The position numbers and the translations under genes are program-made. The notes under the pieces are model-generated. The model was given only the letters and a program-made list of their open reading frames with translations, had not been told where the DNA came from and did not search any database. Below are positions 1 through 9,429 of a DNA stretch of 64,000 nt, piece after piece. Source of the DNA: an uncultured Bacteroides sp. (lineage in GTDB: Bacteria > Bacteroidota > Bacteroidia > Bacteroidales > Bacteroidaceae); assembly GCF_949298305.1 (NCBI RefSeq), contig NZ_CASFWU010000006.1:33416-97415 (forward strand), in the 5' to 3' direction. Each line of letters begins with the position of its first letter. Positions within the stretch are counted from its first letter, which is position 1.

Positions 1-893
1 GCATACTGTGTCTGTCCGCTTTCCACCAAGCTCAGCAATTCACCGAAAGCTTCAGCAGCTTTCTGACAATAAGCCTCATCGTAATTATAAGTTTGGGTTC
101 CACCTAACTGCGCACCATTCTTCATCAAAGGACTACCAGCCCACAGATAATTTTTGCCCAAATAACCTAAAGCCATAATTTTGTTGATACGCAGCTGGTT
201 TTTACCAACCGTTGCCTGACCGGCATTAGTACTGTCCCAATCTATAGGAAGCAGCTCAGCGGCACGTTGAAAATCGGCAGCCGCCTTGTCCGCACACTCT
301 TGATAGCTTAATCGCGGCAAAGTCAAATCTTGTGTGGCATCAAGCACCTGATCAACGTAAGGCAGACCGCCCCAGTATTCCATCATTTCAAAATGCCACC
401 AAGCACGAAAGAAATAAAGTTGACCTGCAATCAGGTCACGTTCTTCGTCCGTACCAACCATCTTATCCAAATTGGCAAGGCCGATATTACACTTACGAAT
501 GCAATACCACGCATGTCCCCAAAGAGAATGATGAAAACTATCGTTAGAAGTCGGATTATTGGTACCGGTCATTAGCCAAGACTGCCCATTGGTCTCCCAA
601 GAACGGAAATTACCCAAATCAACCTGATTAGTCATGTGAGCATTACCCAACGAATTGAAAAGTTCATCATCTCCCCAATTCCAGGAAGTACAATAATTAC
701 ATTTTTCTTTATCGGGAATACAATTATAGATTTCCTCTACAAATCCCTGGAAATTACGAAAATCCTTAAATGCGTCCTCCTTATTGACGGTAGCTTCAGG
801 GCTTTTGTCCAAATAGTCCTCACACGCAGTCATGCCGCATCCCAAAGCAAGCGAAAGGAGCGCAGTATATATATATGTATATTTTCTTTTCAT
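1..893 (-). CDS. SusD-like glycan-binding lipoprotein (3' end outside window)
   Basis: Outer-surface lipoprotein that binds glycans and forms the lid of a SusC transporter. The ATG is at 891-893 on the minus strand, 11 nt after the SusC stop, so the two are co-transcribed. The N-terminus has a lipoprotein signal with the lipobox GMTAC (Cys about residue 24) followed by acidic residues (EDYLDK), as in surface-exposed Bacteroides lipoproteins. Further in, the helical motif with QLYFFRAWWHFEMMEYWGG matches the TPR-like core where SusD proteins carry an R-A-x-x-Y/W/H-F signature. About 297 codons are present; a usual SusD has 500-650, so the C-terminal half is beyond the left edge. The ligand cannot be told from sequence. 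Confidence 0.93.
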   Translation of the reverse strand, partial: MKRKYTYIYTALLSLALGCGMTACEDYLDKSPEATVNKEDAFKDFRNFQGFVEEIYNCIPDKEKCNYCTSWNWGDDELFNSLGNAHMTNQVDLGNFRSWETNGQSWLMTGTNNPTSNDSFHHSLWGHAWYCIRKCNIGLANLDKMVGTDEERDLIAGQLYFFRAWWHFEMMEYWGGLPYVDQVLDATQDLTLPRLSYQECADKAAADFQRAAELLPIDWDSTNAGQATVGKNQLRINKIMALGYLGKNYLWAGSPLMKNGAQLGGTQTYNYDEAYCQKAAEAFGELLSLVESGQTQY

Positions 894-904
894 TTTATAC
901 TTTC

Positions 905-3900
905 TTATAATGTGAATTTGATACCCAAGTTATAACGTTTCACGGTAGGATAAGCACCTAAATAACCTGCACCGGAAAGGTTAGCTTCACGGTCGTCAGG
1001 CATACGAGTCCACAACCACAAATTGTTACCATTGAGGTAAATCTTCAAATTATCAATGCCCAACTTCTTTACCCAGCCTTTTGTCCAAGTATAGGCCACC
1101 TCCACATTCTTCAAACGAATATAGGATCCGTCATACAAATATTGTGTACCGTCATAGTAAGTAGGTTTGGAGTTCCAACGAGGAACCACGACATCCGCAT
1201 TCGGTGTATTCTTCGACCACCATGTACCCGTATCGTACACCGTATTCAAATTACTTGCCAAGCTGGTAAGTCCCACGTCACGGGTTACATTAGTCACACC
1301 ATAGAACTGTGCAAATGCGCTGAAGCCTTTCCATTCAAATCCCACCGTAGCATTGAACGTATTCTCAGGCGAACTCGTATAGCCCCAAGGAACAGAGTCT
1401 TTACTGTCAATCACACCATCGCCGTTGTAATCCACAATATAGTAATCACCGACCAGCTTCTGCGAATCGCTGGAATCGTGAGCAGGACTACCATATAACT
1501 GGTCGTAGTTCTGAATAAAACCTGCATCAATATAAGAATAATACTGATTCACGCTATGACCTGCAGCTTTCTGATAGGCAGGACGCAAAGCCTGATCATC
1601 CTTAACGAGAACCTTATTGCGCGCATGAGTCATATTGAAGTTACCCCAAAGACGCAAGCCATTAGCAAGTATTTTGTTCACACGCAATTCCAATTCATAA
1701 CCGGTTGTACGGATTTTACCTTTATTAATAGAAGGAGGTGTTCCACCGAAATAGGAAGGCATTGAGCGATCAGGTCCAAAAACAAAAATATTAGAACGTG
1801 TATCGCGGAAGAATTCCAAACTACCGGCCAACAATCCATCAAGGAACGAGTAATCGATACCAAGATTCAGTTTCTTCACCACTTCCCACTGGATATCTTC
1901 GTTTCCGATAGCAGATTCATACCACCATGTATAGATACTCTCGGCATGATTCAAGTCCAGACGAGTATGGCCACCGTATTTCCATGAATCCATATACAAC
2001 CAACGGCGAGATTCATCGAACGGATCACCCAATTGGTCTGAACCGATTTCACCGTATGAAGCACGTATCTTCATCATGTCAAGAATCCGTTTCTCACGTA
2101 AGAAACGCATAAACGGCTCTTCACTAATCATCCAGCCCACAGCACCGGAATTAAAGAATGCAAAACGGTTTTCAGGACTGAACTTCTCAGAGCCATTGTA
2201 AGCACCGTTATACTCAATAAAATAACGGTCTGCCCAGTTATAGGTTACACGGAAAGCCCAGTCTTCACGATAAGTAGGCATCACACTGCCTCGAGCATTC
2301 TCCTGCCGGCTGAACAATCCCATAGCAGATAAATTATGCTTACCGAAACTGCGTGCCCAACTTAACTGAGCCTGATAATAAAGATTGCGCACTGTCTGCC
2401 CATTGTCTACAGAACCAGATTGTGTAGACCAGTTGACACCTTGAGTCCAATCAAATCCCTGATTGGTATCATACGAGTTCTTCCATACGACCTGACCTGT
2501 TTCAGGATCAATCCATTTAGACTGAGAATCATTATACAAGTCGTTAATACCACGATTGTTTTCTACAAACTCGTTATCCCACGAAATAGTGGCACGCGCC
2601 ATAAGACCTTTCGTAATAAATGATAAATCCTGCTCCAGTGTAAAGTCTGTATTAATACGGGTTGACGTAGTCTGCATTGTACCACCAATTGAAATATTCT
2701 GAACAGAATTAGTAGTATTAGACACTTTCGGATACATACCCCAGCTACCATCAGAATACTGTGGCAAAAACACATCGGGGGGAATATTATAAACACCCGA
2801 CCATTGCTGACCTATCTGCCATTCACTATTGACCGAATTGCTCCAAGGAGCCTTACGAATGCCATTTGAACCAGCTAAATTAATCTTCAATACAGTAGTC
2901 TTTGTGATATTGAAGTCAAGGTTGCTTCGTACGTTTATACGATCGTAACCATATCCAGAATTGTAACCACGTCCGTTATCATAAACGCGGAAAAGGTCAC
3001 CTTCATGCACATAATCAGCCGAAGCGAAATATTTAACAAACTTGGTTCCACCACTGATATTGATGTTAGCGTTGTAAGACATTGTGTTATCTTTGAACAA
3101 AGCCTTCTGCCAGTCTACATTCGGATAGCGTTCGCGCTGTTCCACAGTTGTCTGATTTCGATAATTCTCAATGAAAGCTTGAGGACGAATATCAGCCCAC
3201 GACTGAGGAGCCAATGCCAATTCATGTTCAATAGCCACATTACGAAACATCAAAGCATCGTAAGAATCATATTTATTAGGCAATTTAGAAGGAGATTTCA
3301 AAGTAGCATTAAAACCTACATCAATCTTGGCACTACCTTCGGTACCGCGTTTGGTGGTAATCAAGATAACACCGTTTGCACCTTTCACACCGTATACAGC
3401 CGTAGCCGATGCATCCTTCAATACTGAAATGGACTGAACGGAAGTAATGTCAACCGAACTCATCGGACGTTCGATACCATCAACCAACACCAACGGATCT
3501 TCATTATTGTTCCAAGAACTTGCACCACGGATAGTAATTTTCGGGTCTTCCTCGCCCGGCATACCTGTGCCCGTAGTAGTTACCACACCCGGAAGATTAC
3601 CGGTCAAGGCTGCACCGATATCACTTACACCAGCCGCACGCTCCAAAACTTTACCTGTAGTCTGCGTGATAGCACCAACTACCGATGCTTTCTTCTGCTG
3701 GCCATAACCAACTACTACGACCTCCTGCAACTGCTGTGAATCATCTTCCAAAGTAACCTTAATCAATTTGTTGGAAGTTGCTTTCACTTCCTGCGACTTC
3801 ATACCAACGAATGATATCACAAGAATCGTATTTTCACTGGGCACGGTCAACATAAAATTACCGTCTATATCTGAAATCGTACCTATTGATGTATTGCCCT

Positions 3901-4063
3901 TCACTACGACCGATGCCCCAATGACCGTTTCACCTGTGCTGTCGAAAACGGTTCCCCTGACTGTTATACTCTTTTGTGCCATTGCCGAAAAGCAACTGAA
4001 TAGCATCAAAAGGAATAGGCAAGGAATTTTCTGAATTTTCTTTCTTACATTTTTCATTACCAT
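905..4063 (-). CDS. SusC-like TonB-dependent outer-membrane transporter
   Basis: Outer-membrane oligosaccharide importer, 1052 residues, usual SusC size. A signal peptide ends near residue 29 (SAMAQ). A carboxypeptidase-regulatory-like beta-sandwich follows (about 33-108), then the SusC TonB box EVVVVGYG (114-121), the plug with the LVLVDGIERP and LKDASATAVYGVKGANG signatures, and a long beta-barrel ending in a C-terminal aromatic/hydrophobic strand (NLGIKFTL). The start could be this ATG or Met3 at 4057; the signal peptide suits both. It pairs with the SusD gene 11 nt downstream. About 1.2 kb of non-coding DNA separates it from the upstream GH31 gene, and a separate promoter and possible operator lie there, so susC/D may be transcribed on its own. 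Confidence 0.96.
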   Translation of the reverse strand: MVMKNVRKKIQKIPCLFLLMLFSCFSAMAQKSITVRGTVFDSTGETVIGASVVVKGNTSIGTISDIDGNFMLTVPSENTILVISFVGMKSQEVKATSNKLIKVTLEDDSQQLQEVVVVGYGQQKKASVVGAITQTTGKVLERAAGVSDIGAALTGNLPGVVTTTGTGMPGEEDPKITIRGASSWNNNEDPLVLVDGIERPMSSVDITSVQSISVLKDASATAVYGVKGANGVILITTKRGTEGSAKIDVGFNATLKSPSKLPNKYDSYDALMFRNVAIEHELALAPQSWADIRPQAFIENYRNQTTVEQRERYPNVDWQKALFKDNTMSYNANINISGGTKFVKYFASADYVHEGDLFRVYDNGRGYNSGYGYDRINVRSNLDFNITKTTVLKINLAGSNGIRKAPWSNSVNSEWQIGQQWSGVYNIPPDVFLPQYSDGSWGMYPKVSNTTNSVQNISIGGTMQTTSTRINTDFTLEQDLSFITKGLMARATISWDNEFVENNRGINDLYNDSQSKWIDPETGQVVWKNSYDTNQGFDWTQGVNWSTQSGSVDNGQTVRNLYYQAQLSWARSFGKHNLSAMGLFSRQENARGSVMPTYREDWAFRVTYNWADRYFIEYNGAYNGSEKFSPENRFAFFNSGAVGWMISEEPFMRFLREKRILDMMKIRASYGEIGSDQLGDPFDESRRWLYMDSWKYGGHTRLDLNHAESIYTWWYESAIGNEDIQWEVVKKLNLGIDYSFLDGLLAGSLEFFRDTRSNIFVFGPDRSMPSYFGGTPPSINKGKIRTTGYELELRVNKILANGLRLWGNFNMTHARNKVLVKDDQALRPAYQKAAGHSVNQYYSYIDAGFIQNYDQLYGSPAHDSSDSQKLVGDYYIVDYNGDGVIDSKDSVPWGYTSSPENTFNATVGFEWKGFSAFAQFYGVTNVTRDVGLTSLASNLNTVYDTGTWWSKNTPNADVVVPRWNSKPTYYDGTQYLYDGSYIRLKNVEVAYTWTKGWVKKLGIDNLKIYLNGNNLWLWTRMPDDREANLSGAGYLGAYPTVKRYNLGIKFTL

Positions 4064-4272
4064 TAGTTTAAGATGTTAATTAAACATTTTCTCTTTTTTA
4101 CAAACTGTCACAACGAAGAACAGTCCTAACCGTCGTCATACTTTTGTTTCATAATTATACAGTTATTTTGATTTAAAAAATATAATGTCACTTGCGCCAC
4201 AATCAGATGGAAGGAAGAAGCATCATTTTTCCGCCTTGTTTCTCCAGCATTAGACCAGGCCGCTTTTCATTG

Positions 4273-4280
4273 CAAAAGTA
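4273..4280 (-). promoter_or_regulatory. Candidate -7 element for susC/D
   Basis: Read on the minus strand this is TACTTTTG, a perfect match to the Bacteroides -7 consensus TAnnTTTG, about 210 nt before the susC start. No clear -33 TTTG is visible, which suits an activator-dependent promoter. Confidence 0.55.
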
Positions 4281-4330
4281 TTGAAATATTTCATCTTATT
4301 AACAGGAATGTGATACATATTCTTTTGTTG

Positions 4331-4379
4331 GCATTACATCATTCTTTCGAATGTTACATAAACCTCTGCCCATGTTACA
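4331..4379 (-). promoter_or_regulatory. Direct repeats upstream of susC, candidate activator site
   Basis: On the minus strand TGTAACAT occurs twice exactly 21 bp apart (plus-strand 4372-4379 and 4351-4358), and a third weaker copy TGTAATGC follows 20 bp further (4331-4338). Two direct half-sites two helical turns apart are typical of AraC-family DNA-binding domains. The block lies about 50-100 bp upstream of the candidate -7 box, where an activator would be placed. The regulator at 9430-12372 is the obvious candidate to bind it; this is inference. Confidence 0.4.
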
Positions 4380-5046
4380 CAGGAGCATATAATAAACTGA
4401 TAATCAATATGCTAAAAATGCACAGAAAGTACATACAAAAGTTACATCAGCGGATAAAATCGCCCCTGGAACACACTAAAATTTCCACATTAAAATTCCA
4501 AAAACACTTCTAAAAAAAGTGTTGTAACGTAGCGAAAAAAAGATGTAACTCTAGAGTTAAAACACAAAATCAGGCATAATCGGCCTCAATCCAAAGCTCT
4601 GTCACCGGAAAAAGCATCGTTTACAGGCAAAAAATGAGTCGACACACGAAAAATGTGCAGCCCGATTTCACCAGGAGGTGTCATGTTTCACCATACCACA
4701 CTATATATCAGCAGATTCCGACAGAATGAAAGCGTGAAGGCATCGGAATAGGACTGTTTCTTTGTTTGGCAGTCGGCATCAACAGATATCTTTCACATAA
4801 ATTTCAATTCTTCAGCCCAGCCCGAAGATGTAAACACGAGACGGAACTTACGGAAACTGCGAAAAAAAAATCGCCCATCGGGACGGGTACATGAGAAAAG
4901 ACGACAAAACGATGGATGCCAGATGTCCTTTTCACAAAGGCATCGGCTTGGCCACATCAGTTATTTTTTTAAACAACCTGCCAAACATACATAAAAGAGA
5001 ATAATCAAATCAAGGGCAGCGAACGCTTCCGTCACCCCGTATATTA

Positions 5047-5134
5047 AATGCTTGCATCGTCCGCGGTGAATGCCTGCATCGTCCGCGGTGAATGCTTGCA
5101 CCGTCTGCGGTGAATGCTTGCACTGCGTTAGTTA
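5047..5134. repeat. 22-bp-period array, TGCTTGCA family (array 1)
   Basis: Four units start at 5047, 5069, 5091 and 5113, exactly 22 bp apart. Each begins AATGCTTGCA (one has a T to C change), and the first three continue into a GTCnGCGGTG tail; the fourth diverges after the core. The TGCTTGCA core is nearly palindromic. The array lies in the gap after the GH31 gene and 1 kb before susC. The rest of 4064-5272 holds only the susC promoter region, a hairpin at 5164-5197 and no convincing gene. Confidence 0.9.
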
Positions 5135-5163
5135 AGAAATGAACTTAGGCATACAAAAGGTGT

Positions 5164-5197
5164 GCTGGAAAAAGCTTTTTTCAAAGCTCTTTCCAGC
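5164..5197 (-). terminator. Hairpin downstream of GH31
   Basis: GCTGGAAA (5164-5171) pairs with TTTCCAGC (5190-5197), extended by AGCTTT/AAAGCT after one mismatch, with a four-base loop. It lies about 75 nt after the GH31 stop. No strong U-tract follows on the minus strand, so it may be an RNA 3'-end stabilizer instead of a classical terminator. Confidence 0.55.
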
Positions 5198-5272
5198 CAC
5201 ATTATTTTCTCCAAGCAGAACCCTACCGGACAGACAGCCCGCGCAAGACGGGCATATCTTTTTGTTCCGCGC

Positions 5273-7732
5273 CTAGAGCTTTACCTGAATCTTCTTACCT
5301 TTATATGTCACTACCTTTTCTTTTCCGTCGACAGTCTTCACCGTGAACTGACGCGTCTGCAACATACCTTCATAGGCTCCCTTGCGGGCACCGATGGTGA
5401 GTGTACGCTTGGCGTTGTTCCACGTCATCGGAATTTCCGTATAGGCACCCTTCTCGTAGTTGTAGTTGTCGAACTCGTCTTCATAGAGCGTGAAGCTACC
5501 GTCCGCACCGGGATAAACGCATACGGTCAGGTTATCCCAGGCTTTCTCGGTAGTATATTGTACATCGGGACCCACAGGCACTACGCTGCCGGCACGCACA
5601 AAGAGCGGAATGCGGTTGAAGGTTGTGGCCACGGTCGTTCTCTGTCCGCCGTCCAGCACCTCGTTGGTCCAATAGTTGTACCAGCTGGTTCCGGCAGGCA
5701 GGTAAACTTCCATCGTCTTACCTTGAGTAAAGTCAGCAGAAACGGCTCCGCCGGCAGTGGTCTTGCTGTCGCTTCCCCACCCTTCGTTCTCCTTCAGGTT
5801 CTTCTGCGCCAGTTCGGGCGTATATTGGGCACGCACGACAGGAGCCACCAGGAAGGCTTTACCGAACATGTATTCATCCGTCACGTCCCAAGCCTGCTTG
5901 TCGTCCACAAAATCCATAAACAGTGCACGCATGAAGGTAGACTGATTGTGAGATACATCCCACGAAGTGGAATAAATATAAGGAATCAGCGCGTAACGCA
6001 ACTTAACGGCATCGACAAGCGCGTCGTAGACAGGTTCACCCGGCTTGCCATACCAGTAGAATTCGCGGGGTACATCGGTTCCGTGGCTGCGCATCATGGG
6101 GCAGAATGTACCGAACTGAAGCCAGCGTACATAAAGTTCCTGATACATCGGGTTCTTGGTAGCGCTGTTGTCCGCCCAACTCTTGTTATAGGAACCGGCA
6201 AAGAAACCGCCCAGGTCTGAGTTCCAGTGAGGCATGCCGGTAAGAGAATAGTTCAGTCCGGCCGTCACCTGCTTGCGGAACGAGTCCCAAGACGACTGCA
6301 CATCGCCCGACCATACGTTGGAAGCATAGCGCTGCTGTCCCAGGAAGCCCGAACGGGTCAGAATGATGACGCGCTTGTCACTGGTTTCGGCACGCTGGTG
6401 GTCATAGACGCCGCCCACCGTCATGAGGGGAAAGGCATTGCGCACGCTACGATAGGAGCCCAAAGCCGTCTGACGGTCAAAGTCTTCCGGTCTGTGATTG
6501 AAGTGGTCGGGTTCGGTAGAATCCATCCACCAGCCGTCCATACCCAGTTGGAAGATTCCTTTGTTCAAATATTCCCAATAGATGTCGCGTGCCTTGGGGC
6601 TGTAGCAGTCGTACACACGCACACCGGAAGGATATTCCATGTTGGGCGGCCAGCCTTCCACACCCGACTGCGGCCAGGTTTCGATGTCGAAAAGCAGACC
6701 TTCCTTGTCTAAAGCGCGGTAGGGCTTCGTGGCCGGACCGAACGAGGACCAGATGGAAATCATCATGTGGGCATTCATGGCATGAATGTTGTCAATCATC
6801 TCCTTCGGACGGCTGAAAGTGGGGTTCTGGAAGTCCATGGCGTTCCACAGGTAGTTGTGCCCCCAATACTGCCAGTCCTGAATGATGCAGTCCAAAGGAA
6901 TGCCCAGTTCGCGATACTTCTTCACGACACCTTCGGTTTCTTCCTGGCTCTTGTAACGTTCCTTGCTCTGCATGAATCCGTAGCTCCACAACGGCATCAT
7001 GGGCACTTCGCCTGTCAACGCACGAACCTCGGCAATGACACCGTCGGCCGAACCGCCGTACATGAAGTAGTAGTCGATGCAGTCGCCCACCTCAGAGCTG
7101 AAGGAAGTCTCCTTCTCGTTATCTGTATAAGTGGTAGCAGAATAGTTGTCCCAGAATACGCCATAGCCCTTGGTCGACTGGAAGATGGGCGACACGTCTT
7201 CCACGTTGCCCTGTACCAGCACCTTGCTCATGTTGCGCTGCATCATCTGGCCGTTCTGCAGCTGTCCAAGTCCGTAAAGTCCCTCGTTCTTGTCTACATC
7301 AAAGCCCTGATAGACGGTGTAAGTAGCCCTTCCGGCATCATTGAACGGCGTAAAAGCCTTGTTGTTCTCCTGTTCCTTCAGCAACGGAGTGCCGTCGGCC
7401 TTGGCGTAAGAGATGACTCCCGTACGGGTATTGAGCGTTACGGTCAGCGAGCGGCTTTTCATCACTACTTCGCCCTCTCCCTGTTCGCTCACTTTGATGC
7501 CGGGATTCTGAGGAGCTGCCACAACAGACAGGCTCTTTTTCTCTATAGCCTTGCCTTGCGGTGTTTTCAATACTCGGAGGCTGTTCGGGCCGTACCATTG
7601 CACCTCCACATCGGTCTTTTTGCCGGCAATGGTTGCCTTGATGCCCGTTGCCGTCTGCTGGTAGTCCTGCGCCCAGACTAAAGCCGAAAGCAGACAGCAC
7701 GCTACAAATGCAATACTTTTCTTCATCTTCAC
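5273..7732 (-). CDS. Exported GH31 alpha-glycosidase (alpha-xylosidase/alpha-glucosidase type)
   Basis: Retaining exo-alpha-glycosidase, 819 residues. A signal peptide covers about residues 1-21 (ending LVWAQ). An N-terminal beta-sandwich precedes the (beta/alpha)8 barrel. The nucleophile is Asp404 in WWMDSTEPD and the acid/base is Asp477 in SGDVQSSW; both GH31 motifs are intact. A C-terminal beta region includes a DUF5110-like segment rich in DGSFTLYEDE. The substrate (alpha-xylosyl or alpha-glucosyl) cannot be fixed from sequence; the linked GH43 gene suggests a hemicellulose. It lies in the PUL between the GH43 gene and susC, with a 225-bp repeat-bearing gap upstream. The start may be this ATG or Met3. 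Confidence 0.93.
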   Translation of the reverse strand: MKMKKSIAFVACCLLSALVWAQDYQQTATGIKATIAGKKTDVEVQWYGPNSLRVLKTPQGKAIEKKSLSVVAAPQNPGIKVSEQGEGEVVMKSRSLTVTLNTRTGVISYAKADGTPLLKEQENNKAFTPFNDAGRATYTVYQGFDVDKNEGLYGLGQLQNGQMMQRNMSKVLVQGNVEDVSPIFQSTKGYGVFWDNYSATTYTDNEKETSFSSEVGDCIDYYFMYGGSADGVIAEVRALTGEVPMMPLWSYGFMQSKERYKSQEETEGVVKKYRELGIPLDCIIQDWQYWGHNYLWNAMDFQNPTFSRPKEMIDNIHAMNAHMMISIWSSFGPATKPYRALDKEGLLFDIETWPQSGVEGWPPNMEYPSGVRVYDCYSPKARDIYWEYLNKGIFQLGMDGWWMDSTEPDHFNHRPEDFDRQTALGSYRSVRNAFPLMTVGGVYDHQRAETSDKRVIILTRSGFLGQQRYASNVWSGDVQSSWDSFRKQVTAGLNYSLTGMPHWNSDLGGFFAGSYNKSWADNSATKNPMYQELYVRWLQFGTFCPMMRSHGTDVPREFYWYGKPGEPVYDALVDAVKLRYALIPYIYSTSWDVSHNQSTFMRALFMDFVDDKQAWDVTDEYMFGKAFLVAPVVRAQYTPELAQKNLKENEGWGSDSKTTAGGAVSADFTQGKTMEVYLPAGTSWYNYWTNEVLDGGQRTTVATTFNRIPLFVRAGSVVPVGPDVQYTTEKAWDNLTVCVYPGADGSFTLYEDEFDNYNYEKGAYTEIPMTWNNAKRTLTIGARKGAYEGMLQTRQFTVKTVDGKEKVVTYKGKKIQVKL

Positions 7733-7749
7733 TGTCGATTATTTAATTT

Positions 7750-7901
7750 AAGTTTCGTTTTTACCGAAACTTGCAGGAGTTAGAGGAGTTAGAAGGAGTT
7801 ATCGCCCGTCTTGGGCGGGCTTAGGAGTTAAAGGCCAATAGAAAAACAAACAGCTCACAATGTATCGGCTTAACTCCTTAACTTCTTAACCACTTAACTA
7901 C
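7750..7901. repeat. Short repeats and hairpins between GH43 and GH31 genes
   Basis: The 225-bp gap carries a hairpin AAGTTTCG/CGAAACTT (7750-7772) beside the GH31 start, then four GGAGTTAn words at 7776, 7785, 7795 and 7824, interrupted by a CGCCC/GGGCG hairpin (7804-7818). Further on, TTAACTCC, TTAACTTC, TTAACCAC and TTAACTAC run in an exact 8-bp period (7870-7901). The two word sets are reverse complements, so the transcript could fold into a long imperfect stem. Confidence 0.7.
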
Positions 7902-7957
7902 CAGAGAAATATTAAATCCAAAACATAAGTTATTTAATAGGATATACGGATTTGCTG

Positions 7958-9325
7958 TCACTTTTTGAATTCCCACCAATCCAGCATGAACAGGTTGCGT
8001 TGCTGACGCTTGCCGCCTTTGAACACAAAGTAAAGGTCGTGAACGCCACCGACCTTCTGTACGGCTGTCTCAAACTCCTGAAGAGCGCTTTTGGTGTTGC
8101 CAATAGCGACGGTGCCGATGCAGGTTCCTTCGGCAGAATCCAGACGGATTTCCATAGTGCCGCCATAAAGATGGCAGGAAGCTGAAACCTTGAACGAAGA
8201 GGCGCCTTTGCCGAAATCCACTCCTTTCACCATTAGATATTCACCGTCGTCAATGTCCGTAACCAGTTGGTTCCAACGGTCCTTTGCCCACTCGTTTTTA
8301 GGAGTGGTCTTCAGGCCATACCCCCACGCCATGGTTTCGGCTTCTACCTTGCGGTAAGGATTGAAATTTTCAATCTGCTCCAGCTTGCAATCCTGAAAAT
8401 AAGGAAGTTCCTTGATGGTTCCGTCGGCATTGTATTCCATCTCGGCAATGGATACCGAACGGCGTTCGGCATGACGGCTGGTTTCGAGACGGAAAATGTC
8501 ATAGTTCAACCCAAAGCAATAGGACTTGCCTTTGTAGTCGATGATACCCGGATGATTGCCACGTGTACGGGGTGTATGGTCCATGATGTGTCCCTTGTGT
8601 ACCCAGGGGCCGGTGGGGCTGTCGCTCATGGCATAACCGATGCCTTCAGGACAGCAGGTTGAAGCAAAGGCCAGATAGTAGTGACCGTTGCGTTTATAGA
8701 ACCACGGTCCTTCCTGGTAGTCTTCAATATGCGGAGTCTTTACAATCTCGCCCGAATAGGAAATCATGTCTTCATTAAGCTTCACGTAGTAAAGGTTCGG
8801 ATTACCCCAATACATATATGCCTGACCATCGTCGTCAATGAACACCGAAGGGTCTATGTCGTCCCAATGTTCCTTCTGCCACACCAGCGGCTTGCCTATC
8901 GGATCTTTGAAGGGGCCGTAAGGAGAGTCTGCTACCAGCACGCCGATGCCGTGTCCGTGAATGGGACAGTACATGTACCATTTACCGTTACGTTCCACCA
9001 CACATTCGGCCCACGCTCCGTTGTCGCCCTTATACCATTTGAAATCTTTCAGTGAAGCCACGGCTCCCCTGTCCTGCCAGTTCACCATATCTGTAGAGGT
9101 ATAGAGTAGCCAATCCTTCATCAAGAAGCCCTCGGCATTATCCTCGTCGTGTGTAGTATAAAGGTAAACTGTATCGTTGAACACGAAAGGAGCCGGATCG
9201 GCCGTGTACTTGGTCTGTATGACGGGCATGTTCAGTTCCGGTTGTGCACTGCCCGTGTTCTGTGCAGACAACCCGCCGGACACCAGAAGCAACATGCCGG
9301 CCATTCTTAATTTTACATTTTTCAT
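7958..9325 (-). CDS. Exported GH43 glycosidase with C-terminal CBM6
   Basis: Inverting glycosidase of the five-bladed beta-propeller family acting on arabinosides or xylosides, 455 residues. A signal peptide ends near residue 21 (GLSAQ). The three GH43 catalytic acids are visible: base Asp43 in TADPAPF, pKa modulator Asp158 in DIDPSVF, and acid Glu205 in EGPWFYKR. From about residue 324 to the end (YRKVEAETMAWG to FMLDWWEFKK) the sequence matches a CBM6 beta-sandwich. This architecture is common in arabinoxylan-degrading loci, but activity on arabinan or xylan cannot be decided here. It is the first enzyme gene after the regulator, with its own -7 box at 9352-9359. Confidence 0.92.
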   Translation of the reverse strand: MKNVKLRMAGMLLLVSGGLSAQNTGSAQPELNMPVIQTKYTADPAPFVFNDTVYLYTTHDEDNAEGFLMKDWLLYTSTDMVNWQDRGAVASLKDFKWYKGDNGAWAECVVERNGKWYMYCPIHGHGIGVLVADSPYGPFKDPIGKPLVWQKEHWDDIDPSVFIDDDGQAYMYWGNPNLYYVKLNEDMISYSGEIVKTPHIEDYQEGPWFYKRNGHYYLAFASTCCPEGIGYAMSDSPTGPWVHKGHIMDHTPRTRGNHPGIIDYKGKSYCFGLNYDIFRLETSRHAERRSVSIAEMEYNADGTIKELPYFQDCKLEQIENFNPYRKVEAETMAWGYGLKTTPKNEWAKDRWNQLVTDIDDGEYLMVKGVDFGKGASSFKVSASCHLYGGTMEIRLDSAEGTCIGTVAIGNTKSALQEFETAVQKVGGVHDLYFVFKGGKRQQRNLFMLDWWEFKK

Positions 9326-9351
9326 AATATCGCGTCTTTTAAATGGTGTTG

Positions 9352-9359
9352 CAAAAATA
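9352..9359 (-). promoter_or_regulatory. Candidate -7 element for GH43
   Basis: Minus-strand TATTTTTG matches TAnnTTTG 27 nt before the GH43 start; no clear -33 box is visible. Confidence 0.5.
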
Positions 9360-9429
9360 GGTCAGAGGTACCTGAGAACAGGCTAAAAATGTTGCAGGAA
9401 ACAGCACTTTCGTTGAAAAAGTGCCCTTT

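Noticed and set aside
4139..4146. Plus-strand TACTTTTG as promoter of an antisense sRNA to susC
   Set aside because: Antisense sRNAs are known at Bacteroides PULs, but no -33 box or terminator is visible; one 8-mer is not enough.
4310..4513. 67-residue plus-strand frame upstream of susC
   Set aside because: AT-rich, no promoter or homology cue, and it overlaps the candidate operator.
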